A stretch of 64,000 bases of DNA from Streptomyces sp. NBC_00377 (GTDB lineage Bacteria > Actinomycetota > Actinomycetes > Streptomycetales > Streptomycetaceae): NCBI RefSeq assembly GCF_036075115.1, contig NZ_CP107958.1, forward strand, positions 6,882,001 through 6,946,000, written 5' to 3'. The first letter of the stretch is position 1, and each line of letters begins with the position of its first letter. Positions 1 to 10,369 of this stretch are shown one piece after another. Under the pieces are notes generated by a model. It was not told where the DNA came from and ran no database searches. It saw only the letters and a program-made list of their open reading frames with translations. The position numbers and the translations under genes are program-made.

Positions 1-244
1 AGAGGGTGGTGAGGGCGCCGCCGATGAGGGCGAGGACCTGGAGGCCGCCGGGGTAGCCGTAGACGGTGAGGTCGCCGGGGAAGGCGGAGGTCCAGGTCCA
101 GGCGAGGAAGGTGGAGACGACGGTGAGGGCGCCGCCGCCGGTGGCGAGGGCGCGGCCGGCCTGGGCCGGGATGCCGATGAGACCGGTGGTCGCCCCGGTG
201 GTGGGGGTGCTGGGGGTCTCGGCTGTGGTGGTCTGTGTGGTCAT
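1..244 (-). CDS. livM: LivM-type branched-chain amino-acid ABC permease, N-terminal part
   Basis: Only the first 81 codons are in the window; the gene continues beyond base 1. The ATG at 244-242 begins MTTQTTTAETPS, a Thr-rich cytoplasmic tail, followed by a first membrane segment and a sequence typical of the long N-terminal extension of actinobacterial LivM proteins. It lies 5 bp downstream of the livH stop, so it is co-transcribed with livH and livK. By family it is the second integral-membrane subunit of a branched-chain amino-acid importer. The ATPase genes livG and livF would be expected further left, outside the window. Confidence 0.8.
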   Translation of the reverse strand, partial: MTTQTTTAETPSTPTTGATTGLIGIPAQAGRALATGGGALTVVSTFLAWTWTSAFPGDLTVYGYPGGLQVLALIGGALTTL

Positions 245-249
245 CGGTG

Positions 250-1182
250 TCACGCCCTGTCCGCGACGCGCTCGCCGAGCAGGCCTTGTGGCCTGAACAG
301 CAGTACGAGGATGAGAAGTACGAAGGCCCAGACGTCTGCCCAGGACTGGCTGCCGAATTTGTCCATGCCGGGGATGTCGGCGATGTAGGCGGTGGCGAGG
401 GTTTCGGCGATGCCGAGGACGACGCCGCCGATCATGGCTCCGTAGATGTTGCCGATGCCGCCGAGGACGGCTGCGGTGAACGCCTTGAGGCCGAGGATGA
501 AGCCCATGCGGTAGTCGATCTGGCCGTACTTCAGGCCGTAGGCGACGCCGCCGACGGCGGCGAAGACGGCGCCGAGGGCGAAGGCGATCACGATGATGCG
601 GTCGGTGTTGACGCCCATGAGCTTGGCGGTGTCGGGGTCCTGTGCCGTGGCTTGCATGCCGCGTCCGGTGCGGGTCTTCATGACGAAGTAGGCGAGGACG
701 GCCATGCTGATGGGGGCGGCGGCGAGGAGGAAGATGTCACCGGTCTGGATGGTGACGTCGCCGATGTGGAAGGGGCCGCCGTCGATCTGGGGGAAGGTGC
801 GGGCCGACTTCGCCTCGGGGTACCAGGCCCAGACGGCCTGCTGGAGGGCGAGGGAGAGGCCGATGGCGGTGATGAGGGGGGCGAGTCGGGGTGCGCCGCG
901 CAGGGGGCGGTAGGCGAACCGTTCCGCTCCGATGGCGACGAGGACGGCGACCAGGACGGCGCCGATGAGCATGAGCGGCAGGGCTATCCACATGGTCGTG
1001 CCGTTGGGCAGTACCCAGAGGTAGACGGAGAGAGCCCCGAAGGCGCCCGTCATGAAGATCTCGCCGTGGGCGAAGTTGATGAGCTGGACGATGCCGTAGA
1101 CCATTGTGTAGCCAATGGCGACGAGCCCGTACATGGATCCCAGTAGCAGGCCGTTGACCAGCTGCTGCGGCAGTTCGTTCAC
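250..1182 (-). CDS. livH: LivH-type branched-chain amino-acid ABC permease
   Basis: This 310-residue polytopic membrane protein starts at GTG 1182 (VNELPQQLVNG), with GGAGG eight bases upstream. The longer reading frame upstream has no membrane-protein character and was not used. The conserved LivH segment containing GIVQLINFAHGEIFM lies near residues 30-44, and the Gly-rich AVLGGIGNIYGAMIGG loop near the C-terminus matches the region that contacts the ATPase. The length is normal for LivH. It sits between livK and livM on the same strand and forms the transmembrane channel of the importer. Confidence 0.9.
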   Translation of the reverse strand: MNELPQQLVNGLLLGSMYGLVAIGYTMVYGIVQLINFAHGEIFMTGAFGALSVYLWVLPNGTTMWIALPLMLIGAVLVAVLVAIGAERFAYRPLRGAPRLAPLITAIGLSLALQQAVWAWYPEAKSARTFPQIDGGPFHIGDVTIQTGDIFLLAAAPISMAVLAYFVMKTRTGRGMQATAQDPDTAKLMGVNTDRIIVIAFALGAVFAAVGGVAYGLKYGQIDYRMGFILGLKAFTAAVLGGIGNIYGAMIGGVVLGIAETLATAYIADIPGMDKFGSQSWADVWAFVLLILVLLFRPQGLLGERVADRA

Positions 1183-1237
1183 CGCATGTCCTCCGAGACG
1201 TTCGGATGATTTCGACGTATGTGTCCGGATGTGAGTT

Positions 1238-1271
1238 CGCGCGGGGCGCCAGTGGAACAGCGCCCCGCGCG
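1238..1271 (-). terminator. Strong hairpin between livK and livH
   Basis: Bases 1238-1249 and 1260-1271 are perfect 12-bp inverted complements (CGCGCGGGGCGC) around a 10-base loop, with no T tract. The hairpin lies 20 bp after the livK stop and about 55 bp before livH. Its position fits a leaky terminator or 3'-end stabiliser that would raise the amount of binding protein relative to the permeases, as seen in other ABC operons. That role is inference. Confidence 0.65.
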
Positions 1272-1291
1272 GCTCGTGTGATGCGGGTGGG

Positions 1292-2521
1292 TCAGCCGGA
1301 GTAGGTACCGGACTTGACCGGCTTCCAGGCGCCGTTCTCGACGGCGTACACGGTGAGCTGCTTGTTGGTGGCGTCACCGAACTCGTCGAAGGAGACCTTG
1401 CCGGTCACACCGTCGAAGGAGACGTTCTGCATGGCGGCGGTGACCTTGGCGCGGGCGTCGTCCGGGAGCTTGCCGCCGTTGTCGTCGACGACCTTCTTCA
1501 CGGCCTCGATGATCGCCCAGGCCGAGTCGTAGGAGTAGCCGCCGTACGCCTCGTAGGCCTCCTTGTAGCCGCCGTTCTTGTAGTTGGCGACGAACTCCTT
1601 GGCGGAGGGGAGCTGCTCGACGGGGGCGCCGACCGAGGTGGCCAGGTCGCCGGTGGCGGTGGCGCCGGCCAGCTTGATGAAGTCGGCGCTGTAGATGCCG
1701 TCGCCGCCGACCACGGGGATCTTGGCGCCTGCGGCCTTGATCTGCTTGCTCAGGGGGCCGGCCTGCGGGTACTCGCCGCCGTAGTAGACGACGTCGGCGC
1801 CGGAGTTCTTGACCTTGGTGGCGATGGCCGAGAAGTCCTTGCTGTCCGGGTTGATGTGCTCGGTGCCCGCCACCGCGCCGCCGAGCTTCTTGAACTCCGC
1901 GGTGAAGGTTCCGGCCAGGCCGGCGCCGTAGGTCTTCTTGTCGTCGATGACGAAGACCTTCTTCTTCTTGGCGTCGTTGATCAGGTACTGCGCGGCGAAC
2001 GGGCCCTGGATGGCGTCCGTGGTCGCGGTGCGGAAGTACGACTTGTAGACGCGCTTCTTGGAGGTCGCCCAGTCGGTGCCCTGGGTGAGCGCCGGGTTGG
2101 TGTTGGCGGGGGAGACCTCGACGAGCTTGGCGTCGTCGAAGACCTTCTGCATCGACTCGGCGACGGAGGAGTTCAGCGGGCCGACCACGCCGAGGACGGA
2201 CTTGTCGGCGACGAGCTTGGTGGCGTTCTGCTGGCCCGAGGACGGCTGGGCCTGGTCGTCGAGCGCCTGGATCTTGAAGGTGACGCCGTCGACGACCTTC
2301 TGCTTGTTGGCCGTTTTGGCGGCGAGGTCGACGGAGTTCTTGATGCCGAGGCCCAGCGCGGACAGGTCGCCGGTCAGCGGGGCGTCGACGCCGATGGTGA
2401 CGACGGTGCCGTCGCCGGAGTCGGAGCCCTTGTCGTCGCTGTCACGCGAGCCGCAAGCGGTGAGGGTGAGAGCTCCCGCGGACAGCGCGGCGGTAATGGC
2501 GATGAGCGAACGTTGACGCAC
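1292..2521 (-). CDS. livK: Branched-chain amino-acid ABC substrate-binding lipoprotein
   Basis: This 409-residue protein starts at GTG 2521. The N-terminus MRQRSLIAITAALSAGALT runs into the lipobox L20-T-A-C23, so the mature protein is anchored to the outer face of the membrane. The rest reads as a type I periplasmic-binding fold: VTIGVDAPLTGDLSALGLG near residue 42, LGVVGPLNSSVAES in the ligand cleft and VVGGDGIYSADF in the hinge region. It is the first gene of livK-livH-livM. It captures Leu, Ile, Val or a related compound; the exact ligand cannot be read from sequence. The 271 bp upstream hold no gene and must contain the operon promoter. Confidence 0.9.
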   Translation of the reverse strand: MRQRSLIAITAALSAGALTLTACGSRDSDDKGSDSGDGTVVTIGVDAPLTGDLSALGLGIKNSVDLAAKTANKQKVVDGVTFKIQALDDQAQPSSGQQNATKLVADKSVLGVVGPLNSSVAESMQKVFDDAKLVEVSPANTNPALTQGTDWATSKKRVYKSYFRTATTDAIQGPFAAQYLINDAKKKKVFVIDDKKTYGAGLAGTFTAEFKKLGGAVAGTEHINPDSKDFSAIATKVKNSGADVVYYGGEYPQAGPLSKQIKAAGAKIPVVGGDGIYSADFIKLAGATATGDLATSVGAPVEQLPSAKEFVANYKNGGYKEAYEAYGGYSYDSAWAIIEAVKKVVDDNGGKLPDDARAKVTAAMQNVSFDGVTGKVSFDEFGDATNKQLTVYAVENGAWKPVKSGTYSG

Positions 2522-2792
2522 GTTCCAGTCCTTTCCCTGGGCGGCCCTCCCCCCTGGAAGAGGCCGAGTCGAGCGCTGAACCGAAGGGGTATTCCAGCTG
2601 CGCGGTGACTGGGCGTGACTCTAGGCGGGTGAAGCTGACGGGGAGGAGGGTCTGACCCATGCTGTGACGCTCTTGTTATGACACGAGGTAATGCAGAGCG
2701 GTACTTGGTGGGTGGAAGGGCTGAATTCAGGCCGATTCGCCCTGTCCGCATGTTGAGAACGTGCAGGACGGGCCCGGGCCGTTTCAGGCGTC

Positions 2793-3638
2793 TCAGGCGT
2801 TTTGGTAATGACCGGAATCGTTGCTGCAGGCGACTTGTAGGGCCTCGGACAGGTCGTGCGCATAGCGCGTGCCCAGGATGAAACTGTGAACCTGTATTGC
2901 GCGCGCATTACGTAGAGTTACGTCTATGAAAGGCAGTCCGGCGTCCTTCGGCGCTTTTCCGCATTCCGTTACGCGCAAGGTGATGACGACCTTGTGGGCG
3001 GACCCGGCTTTCGTCCGGAACGGAGCCCGCGGGGCCGAGGTCAGGGAAATCCCGGCATAGGGCTGGGTCACGCGTGTGACGGTGACAGGCGGGCCGGACT
3101 CGACGCCGAGCAGCACCTCGAAGGCGAAGGTGCGAGGGCGGGTGCCGGGCGGTACGAGGACCTCGCCGAGGTAGCTGACGTCCACCACCTGGGACGGGAA
3201 CGGCGGTGCGGGCGACGCCTGTTCGGGAGGGCGCGGCCGGGTCGCGTACAGGTATCCGCCGCCCGCGAGGAGCAGCGCGGCGCAGAGGGCGGCGAGGGCG
3301 GCCCGGCGGTGGGCGGCGTAGAGGCGGTCGGGGCGACGGAGCAGACGTCGGAGGGGACTTGGGGCGCTCGCGCCGAGGAATCCGAGGAATCCGCCCGGGC
3401 CGGGGAAGCCGTCGGGGCGCCGGGAACCGGGGAACTGCCGTGAGCCGGGGGAGCGGTGGGTCGCCGGGGTGCCGAGGGCGGCGGGGGTGCGCTCGCGCCC
3501 GGCGGTGCCGGCGCTGCGAGTCGGCCCGGGGACTTCGCCGGGGGCCGGGGCGTCGTGCGGATCGGAGGTGTCGTGCGGGTCGGAGGTGTCCCACGCGTGC
3601 GTGCCCTCGCCGGGCTCCACCGGGCCTACGCCGCTCAC
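2793..3638 (-). CDS. Hypothetical single-pass membrane protein
   Basis: The GTG start at 3638 overlaps the stop of the upstream lipoprotein gene by 4 bp, indicating translational coupling. The 281-residue product has a Pro/Gly/Asp-rich N-terminus with a duplicated DTSDPHD unit, one membrane segment (RRAALAALCAALLLAGGGYLYA, around residues 115-136) and an extracytoplasmic domain of about 145 residues containing FAFEVLLGVESGPPVTVTR and two cysteines. It matches no family that I recognise by name. The fold looks like a beta-sandwich secreted domain, but this is a guess. It probably acts with the co-encoded lipoprotein at the cell surface. Confidence 0.75.
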   Translation of the reverse strand: MSGVGPVEPGEGTHAWDTSDPHDTSDPHDAPAPGEVPGPTRSAGTAGRERTPAALGTPATHRSPGSRQFPGSRRPDGFPGPGGFLGFLGASAPSPLRRLLRRPDRLYAAHRRAALAALCAALLLAGGGYLYATRPRPPEQASPAPPFPSQVVDVSYLGEVLVPPGTRPRTFAFEVLLGVESGPPVTVTRVTQPYAGISLTSAPRAPFRTKAGSAHKVVITLRVTECGKAPKDAGLPFIDVTLRNARAIQVHSFILGTRYAHDLSEALQVACSNDSGHYQNA

Positions 3639-4090
3639 TGCCAGGGCCCTGCGGTCGGGGCGCCGGAGCGGTAGCGGTCGGCACAGCCCTCGCCTGCCTC
3701 GCGGTCGATCAACTCGTCGGCCGCCGCGGCGCCTCGGGTCTTCTTCGCGGCCCGCGCGCCGTCGACGACGGTCCGCAGGATCTCGTACTGCCCGTCGGAC
3801 AGTCCCATCGACTGGTAGTCGCCGTAGGCGGTGCTGTCCAGCACCGCGCGGGACCAGTGGGCGACGAGGCGGGTGCACAGTTCCTGCGGCGAGGTCGTGG
3901 ACGGGGTCCCGGACGGCGCGGGGCGCGGGGTGGCGGGCGGGGGTGGTGAGGCGGTTCCGCTCGCAACGGCGCTCCCGGAGCTTCCGCAGCCGGTGGCCAG
4001 CAGGCCGGCCAGTAAGGCCGGTCCGAGCAGCCGTGCCGCCGCCCCCGCCCGTGCCGCCGCCCCCGCCCGTGGGCCTCCTCCGGTGGTCAT
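3635..4090 (-). CDS. Small hypothetical lipoprotein
   Basis: This 151-residue protein has a type II signal peptide ending in LLATGC, with Cys35 as the likely lipidation site. A 15-base tandem duplication in the signal region encodes RAGAA twice. After a Ser/Pro/Thr-rich linker the domain contains LCTRLVAHWSRAVLDSTAYGDYQSMGLSDGQYEILR, a conserved-looking helical block. It is translationally coupled to the membrane protein downstream (4-bp overlap). I do not recognise the domain. The two genes together suggest an envelope pair of unknown role. Confidence 0.75.
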   Translation of the reverse strand: MTTGGGPRAGAAARAGAAARLLGPALLAGLLATGCGSSGSAVASGTASPPPPATPRPAPSGTPSTTSPQELCTRLVAHWSRAVLDSTAYGDYQSMGLSDGQYEILRTVVDGARAAKKTRGAAAADELIDREAGEGCADRYRSGAPTAGPWQ

Positions 4091-4172
4091 GCCCTGACGC
4101 TAGGCCGCAGCGGTGCCGGGGAGCAACGGGCGCGTGCCCGTCACCCTCCGCGGCGCCGTCGGCGGCCGGTCG

Positions 4173-4661
4173 TCAGCCGGCGGGGCGTGCCTGCGGGCCG
4201 TCGCCGGGCCGTACGTCGCGCAGCAGGCAGGTGAGGCGCGCGGTGCACACGCGCCGCCCCTCCTGGTCGCTGATCACGATCTCGTACGTCGCCGTCGAGC
4301 GCCCCTGGTGCACGGGTGTGGCGACGCCGGTGACGAGGCCGGAGCGGGCGCCTCGGTGGTGGGTGCAGTTCAGGTCGACGCCGACGGCGATCTTCGAGCT
4401 GCCGCCGTGCAGCATGGCGCCGACCGATCCGAGAGTCTCGGCGAGGACCGCGGAGGCGCCGCCGTGCAGCAGTCCGTAGGGCTGGGTGTTGCCCTCGACG
4501 GGCATGGTGCCGACCACCCGGTCGGCGGAGGCCTCGAGGATGTCCACGCCCATGCGGGTGCCGAGGTGGCCGGCGGAGAACAGGGCCAGGATGTCGATGC
4601 CGAGGGCCGTGTACTCGTCGATGACCTCTTGCGGGAACTTCACGTGCTGCTGCTCGCCCAT
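4173..4661 (-). CDS. PaaI-family hotdog thioesterase
   Basis: This 162-residue protein carries the hotdog-fold signature NTQPYGLLHGGASAVLAETLGS, with the HGG loop near residue 67 and the conserved E two turns later. C-terminal strands (VDLNCTHHRGARSGLV, STATYEIVISDQEGRRVCTARLTC) complete the fold. Family members hydrolyse acyl- or arylacyl-CoA thioesters as tetramers in the cytoplasm. The ATG at 4661 follows a purine-rich stretch. Direct repeats and a TetR-like palindrome lie just upstream, suggesting local control in response to an acyl-CoA. The substrate is unknown. Confidence 0.85.
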   Translation of the reverse strand: MGEQQHVKFPQEVIDEYTALGIDILALFSAGHLGTRMGVDILEASADRVVGTMPVEGNTQPYGLLHGGASAVLAETLGSVGAMLHGGSSKIAVGVDLNCTHHRGARSGLVTGVATPVHQGRSTATYEIVISDQEGRRVCTARLTCLLRDVRPGDGPQARPAG

Positions 4662-4681
4662 GGGGCCCGGCTCCGTTCGTC

Positions 4682-4744
4682 GATCACAGTCCGGCGTGGA
4701 TCACAGTCCAGCCGGATCACAGTTCAGCATGGCTGAGCAAACGC

Positions 4745-4748
<4 letters not shown>
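4682..4748 (-). promoter_or_regulatory. Direct repeats plus palindrome upstream of the thioesterase
   Basis: GATCACAGT(C/T) occurs three times, at 4682, 4699 and 4715, with 17- and 16-bp periodicity. It is followed by the palindrome CTGAGC-AAAC-GCTCAG at 4733-4748, which also covers the stop codon of the upstream oxidoreductase gene. Palindromes of the form TGAGCNNNNGCTCA resemble TetR-family operators of acyl-CoA metabolism genes in Streptomyces. A short terminator for the upstream gene is the alternative. Confidence 0.45.
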
Positions 4749-7024
<2,276 letters not shown>

Positions 7025-7127
7025 CGCGCGCTCTCCTTCGCTCGCCTGTGCCACACGGCTGCACGATCCTCGCACGAGGCGCCGACACCGTTCACGTGCC
7101 GGTCGGCGAAAGGCGGCGAAGCCTGCG

Positions 7128-7197
7128 CGGTCGGCGGTCGGCGGTCGGCGGTCGGCGGTCGGCGGTCGGCGGGCCGTGGCCGGCGGGCCGTGGCCGG
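7128..7197. repeat. 7-bp tandem array followed by a 14-bp duplication
   Basis: CGGTCGG is repeated six times without interruption from 7128 to 7169. It is followed directly by two copies of CGGGCCGTGGCCGG (7170-7183 and 7184-7197). Neither is in a gene. Confidence 0.95.
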
Positions 7198-7286
7198 TGG
7201 ACGGCGGGTACGGGCGTCGTCGGACCGGGCGGTGGGCGGTGGACGGCGCACGGGCGGCGAATGGAAGGCGGCTGGACGGCGGTCGG

Positions 7287-7328
7287 TCGGATCACGCAGG
7301 TCGGATCACGCAGGTCGGATCACGCAGG
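7287..7328. repeat. Three perfect 14-bp tandem repeats
   Basis: TCGGATCACGCAGG occurs three times head to tail at 7287-7300, 7301-7314 and 7315-7328, with a degenerate fourth copy after it. The array ends about 120 bp before the polA start, so copy number could influence polA promoter spacing. Confidence 0.95.
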
Positions 7329-7450
7329 TCGGGTCGCGCCGGCCGGGTGCGGGCGGACGGCCGGCTGGCGGTGGGCGGTGGGCGGTGCGCGATCCGGTCG
7401 GTCGTGGCGGCCGGGGCCGAGTGTCAGTGGGGCGTGGCAGGATCGGGGGC

Positions 7451-10177
7451 GTGGCAGAGACAGCATCGAAGAAGACCGACACCCCCTCCGGCGAGAGCCG
7501 CCCGCGCCTGATGCTCATGGACGGGCACTCGCTGGCCTACCGCGCGTTCTTCGCGCTGCCCGCGGAGAACTTCACCACCGCGACGGGCCAGCCGACGAAC
7601 GCGATCTACGGTTTCGCGTCGATGCTGGCCAACACCCTGCGTGACGAGGCGCCGACGCACTTCGCGGTCGCCTTCGACGTGTCCCGCAAGACCTGGCGCT
7701 CCGAGGAGTTCACCGAGTACAAGGCGAACCGCTCCAAGACACCGGACGAGTTCAAGGGCCAGGTCGAGCTGATCGGCGAACTCCTCGACGCGATGCACGT
7801 GTCGCGGTTCGCGGTGGACGGCTTCGAGGCGGACGACGTGATCGCCACGCTCGCCACCCAGGCCGAGGCCGAGGGCTTCGAGGTCCTGATCGTCACCGGC
7901 GACCGCGACTCCTTCCAGCTGGTCAGTGAGCACACCACGGTGCTGTATCCGACGAAGGGCGTCTCGGAGCTGACCCGGTTCACCCCGGAGAAGGTCTTCG
8001 AGAAGTACGGGCTGACCCCGGCCCAGTACCCCGACTTCGCGGCGCTGCGCGGCGACCCGTCCGACAACCTGCCGGGCATCCCCGGTGTCGGTGAGAAGAC
8101 GGCCGCGAAGTGGATCAACCAGTTCGGTTCGTTCGCGGAGCTCGTCGAGCGCGTCGAGGAGGTCAAGGGCAAGGCCGGGCAGAACCTGCGCGACCACCTG
8201 GAGGCCGTCAAGCTCAACCGCCGTCTCACCGAGATGGTCACCACCGTCGAACTGCCGAAGACGGTCGTCGACCTGGAGCGCGCCCCGTACGACCGCACGG
8301 CCGTCGCGATGATCCTGGACACCCTGGAGATCAGGAACCCGTCGCTGCGCGAGCGGCTGCTCGCCGTGGACCCGGCCGGCGCCGAGGCAGAGGCGACCAT
8401 GGTGATCACCGCCGGGGTCGAGCTGGACGGCACGGTGCTGGGCACCGGCGAGCTGGTCGGCTGGCTCGCGGAGCACGGCGCCGAGACCCTGGGCGTGGCC
8501 ACCGTCGACACCTGGGGGCTGGGTGCCGGCTCCGTCGCCGAGGTCGCGCTCGCCGCGGCCGGGGGACCCGCCGCCTGGTTCGACCCGGCGGAGCTGGACG
8601 AGGCCGACGAGAACGCCTGGGCGGCCTGGATCGCCGCCGAGGACCGGCCCAAGGTCCTGCACAACGCCAAGGGCGCCATGCGCGTCTTCGCCGAGCACGG
8701 CTGGTCCGTCGCCGGCGTCCGGATGGACACGGCGCTCGCCGCCTACCTGGTCAAGCCGGGCCGCCGCTCCTTCGACCTGGACGCGCTGTCCCTGGAGTAC
8801 CTGGGCCGTGAGCTGGCGCCCGCCGCGGCCGCCGACGGCCAGCTCGCCTTCGGCGCGGAGGACAGTGCCGAGGCCGAGGCCCTCATGGTGCAGGCCCGCA
8901 CGATCGTCGACCTGGGCGAGGCGTTCCGCGGCCGTCTGGAGGAGGTCGGCGCGGCCGACCTGCTGGGCGACATGGAGCTGCCCACCTCCGCCCTCCTGGC
9001 CCGTATGGAGCGGCACGGCATCGCCGCCGACCGCGCCCACCTGGAGGCCATGGAGCAGATGTTCGCCGGCGCCGTCCAGCAGGCCGTGAAGGAGGCGCAC
9101 GAGGCGGCCGGGCACGAGTTCAACCTGGGCTCGCCCAAGCAGCTCCAGGAGGTCCTCTTCGGTGAACTGGGCCTGCCGAAGACGAAGAAGACCAAGACCG
9201 GCTACACGACCGACGCCGACGCCCTGGCCTGGCTCGCCGGTCAGACGGACAACGAGCTGCCGGTCATCATGCTCCGCCACCGCGAGCAGGCGAAGCTGCG
9301 GGTCACCGTCGAGGGTCTGATCAAGACGATCGCCGCGGACGGCCGTATCCACACCACGTTCAACCAGACGGTCGCCGCCACCGGCCGGCTGTCGTCCACG
9401 GACCCGAACCTCCAGAACATCCCCGTCCGTACCGACGAGGGCCGGGCGATCCGCCGGGGCTTCGTCGTCGGTGAGGGCTTCGAGTCGCTGATGACCGCCG
9501 ACTACAGCCAGATCGAGCTGCGCGTGATGGCCCACCTGTCGGAGGACGCGGGCCTCATCGAGGCGTTCACCTCCGGTGAGGACCTGCACACCACGGCCGC
9601 CTCCCAGGTGTTCGCCGTCGAGCCCGGCGCGGTGGACGCGGAGATGCGGCGCAAGATCAAGGCGATGTCCTACGGCCTGGCGTACGGTTTGTCGGCGTTC
9701 GGCCTGTCCCAGCAGCTGAACATCGAAGCGGGTGAGGCCCGCGGCCTGATGGACGCCTACTTCGAGCGCTTCGGCGGCGTACAGGACTACCTGCGCCGCG
9801 CGGTCGACGAGGCGCGGGCGACCGGCTACACGGCGACGCTCTTCGGCCGCCGCCGCTACCTGCCCGACCTGAACAGCGACAACCGGCAGCGCCGTGAGGC
9901 GGCCGAGCGCATGGCCCTCAACGCGCCGATCCAGGGCACGGCGGCGGACATCGTCAAGATCGCCATGCTGAAGGTGGACGCGGCACTGGGCGCGGCGGAC
10001 CTCAAGTCCCGCATGCTGCTCCAGGTCCACGACGAAATCGTCCTGGAGATCGCCCCGGGCGAGCGCGCGGCGGTCGAGGAACTGGTCCGTCGCGAGATGG
10101 CCGGCGCCGTCCACCTGAGGGCCCCGCTGGACGTGTCGGTCGGCTCGGGCACGGACTGGGAGTCGGCAGCGCACTAG
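7451..10177 (+). CDS. polA: DNA polymerase I
   Basis: This 908-residue protein starts at GTG 7451 (VAETASKK); an ATG at 7511 would remove only a short disordered tail. Residues about 20-310 are the 5'-3' exonuclease (LMLMDGHSLAYRAFFALP, VDGFEADDVIATLA, GDPSDNLPGIPGVGEKTA). Residues about 310-500 correspond to the 3'-5' exonuclease fold but lack the catalytic DxE signature (VATVDTWGLG), so proofreading is probably absent, as in mycobacterial Pol I. The polymerase domain has motif A DYSQIELRVMAH (Asp684), motif B RRKIKAMSYGLAYG and motif C LQVHDEIVLE (His-Asp at 860-861). It fills gaps in excision repair and processes Okazaki fragments. Confidence 0.97.
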   Translation: MAETASKKTDTPSGESRPRLMLMDGHSLAYRAFFALPAENFTTATGQPTNAIYGFASMLANTLRDEAPTHFAVAFDVSRKTWRSEEFTEYKANRSKTPDEFKGQVELIGELLDAMHVSRFAVDGFEADDVIATLATQAEAEGFEVLIVTGDRDSFQLVSEHTTVLYPTKGVSELTRFTPEKVFEKYGLTPAQYPDFAALRGDPSDNLPGIPGVGEKTAAKWINQFGSFAELVERVEEVKGKAGQNLRDHLEAVKLNRRLTEMVTTVELPKTVVDLERAPYDRTAVAMILDTLEIRNPSLRERLLAVDPAGAEAEATMVITAGVELDGTVLGTGELVGWLAEHGAETLGVATVDTWGLGAGSVAEVALAAAGGPAAWFDPAELDEADENAWAAWIAAEDRPKVLHNAKGAMRVFAEHGWSVAGVRMDTALAAYLVKPGRRSFDLDALSLEYLGRELAPAAAADGQLAFGAEDSAEAEALMVQARTIVDLGEAFRGRLEEVGAADLLGDMELPTSALLARMERHGIAADRAHLEAMEQMFAGAVQQAVKEAHEAAGHEFNLGSPKQLQEVLFGELGLPKTKKTKTGYTTDADALAWLAGQTDNELPVIMLRHREQAKLRVTVEGLIKTIAADGRIHTTFNQTVAATGRLSSTDPNLQNIPVRTDEGRAIRRGFVVGEGFESLMTADYSQIELRVMAHLSEDAGLIEAFTSGEDLHTTAASQVFAVEPGAVDAEMRRKIKAMSYGLAYGLSAFGLSQQLNIEAGEARGLMDAYFERFGGVQDYLRRAVDEARATGYTATLFGRRRYLPDLNSDNRQRREAAERMALNAPIQGTAADIVKIAMLKVDAALGAADLKSRMLLQVHDEIVLEIAPGERAAVEELVRREMAGAVHLRAPLDVSVGSGTDWESAAH

Positions 10178-10369
10178 CCTCCGGCGGCGGGACGGGGGAC
10201 CGGCGAGGCCTGCTCCGGCCTCGGCGTCTCCCGGTCTGTCCCTGGCTCGGTCCGACCCGTGGACGAGGGGCCCGGCGAGGCATCGGCGCATCGGGCGGGC
10301 CACGGTGTTCGCGTGCGCCGAGGTGGTGCGGACCGCCGTGTCCCCTCGTCGTCGCGGCGACGAAACCGC

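Larger units (their letters stand above)
7025..7450. other. Gene-free region with tandem repeats ahead of polA
   Basis: About 425 bp separate the divergently transcribed oxidoreductase and polA. The region must hold promoters for both. It contains no credible ORF and is dominated by simple G/C-rich tandem repeats, which are listed separately. Confidence 0.7.

Noticed and set aside
10204..10223. Terminator after polA
   Set aside because: Only a 7-bp stem with a 6-base loop; too weak to list beside the other hairpins.
7424..10303. A 959-codon minus-strand ORF opposite polA
   Set aside because: It is a GC-bias shadow of polA: low-complexity Arg/Val/Gly/Leu composition and no family motifs.
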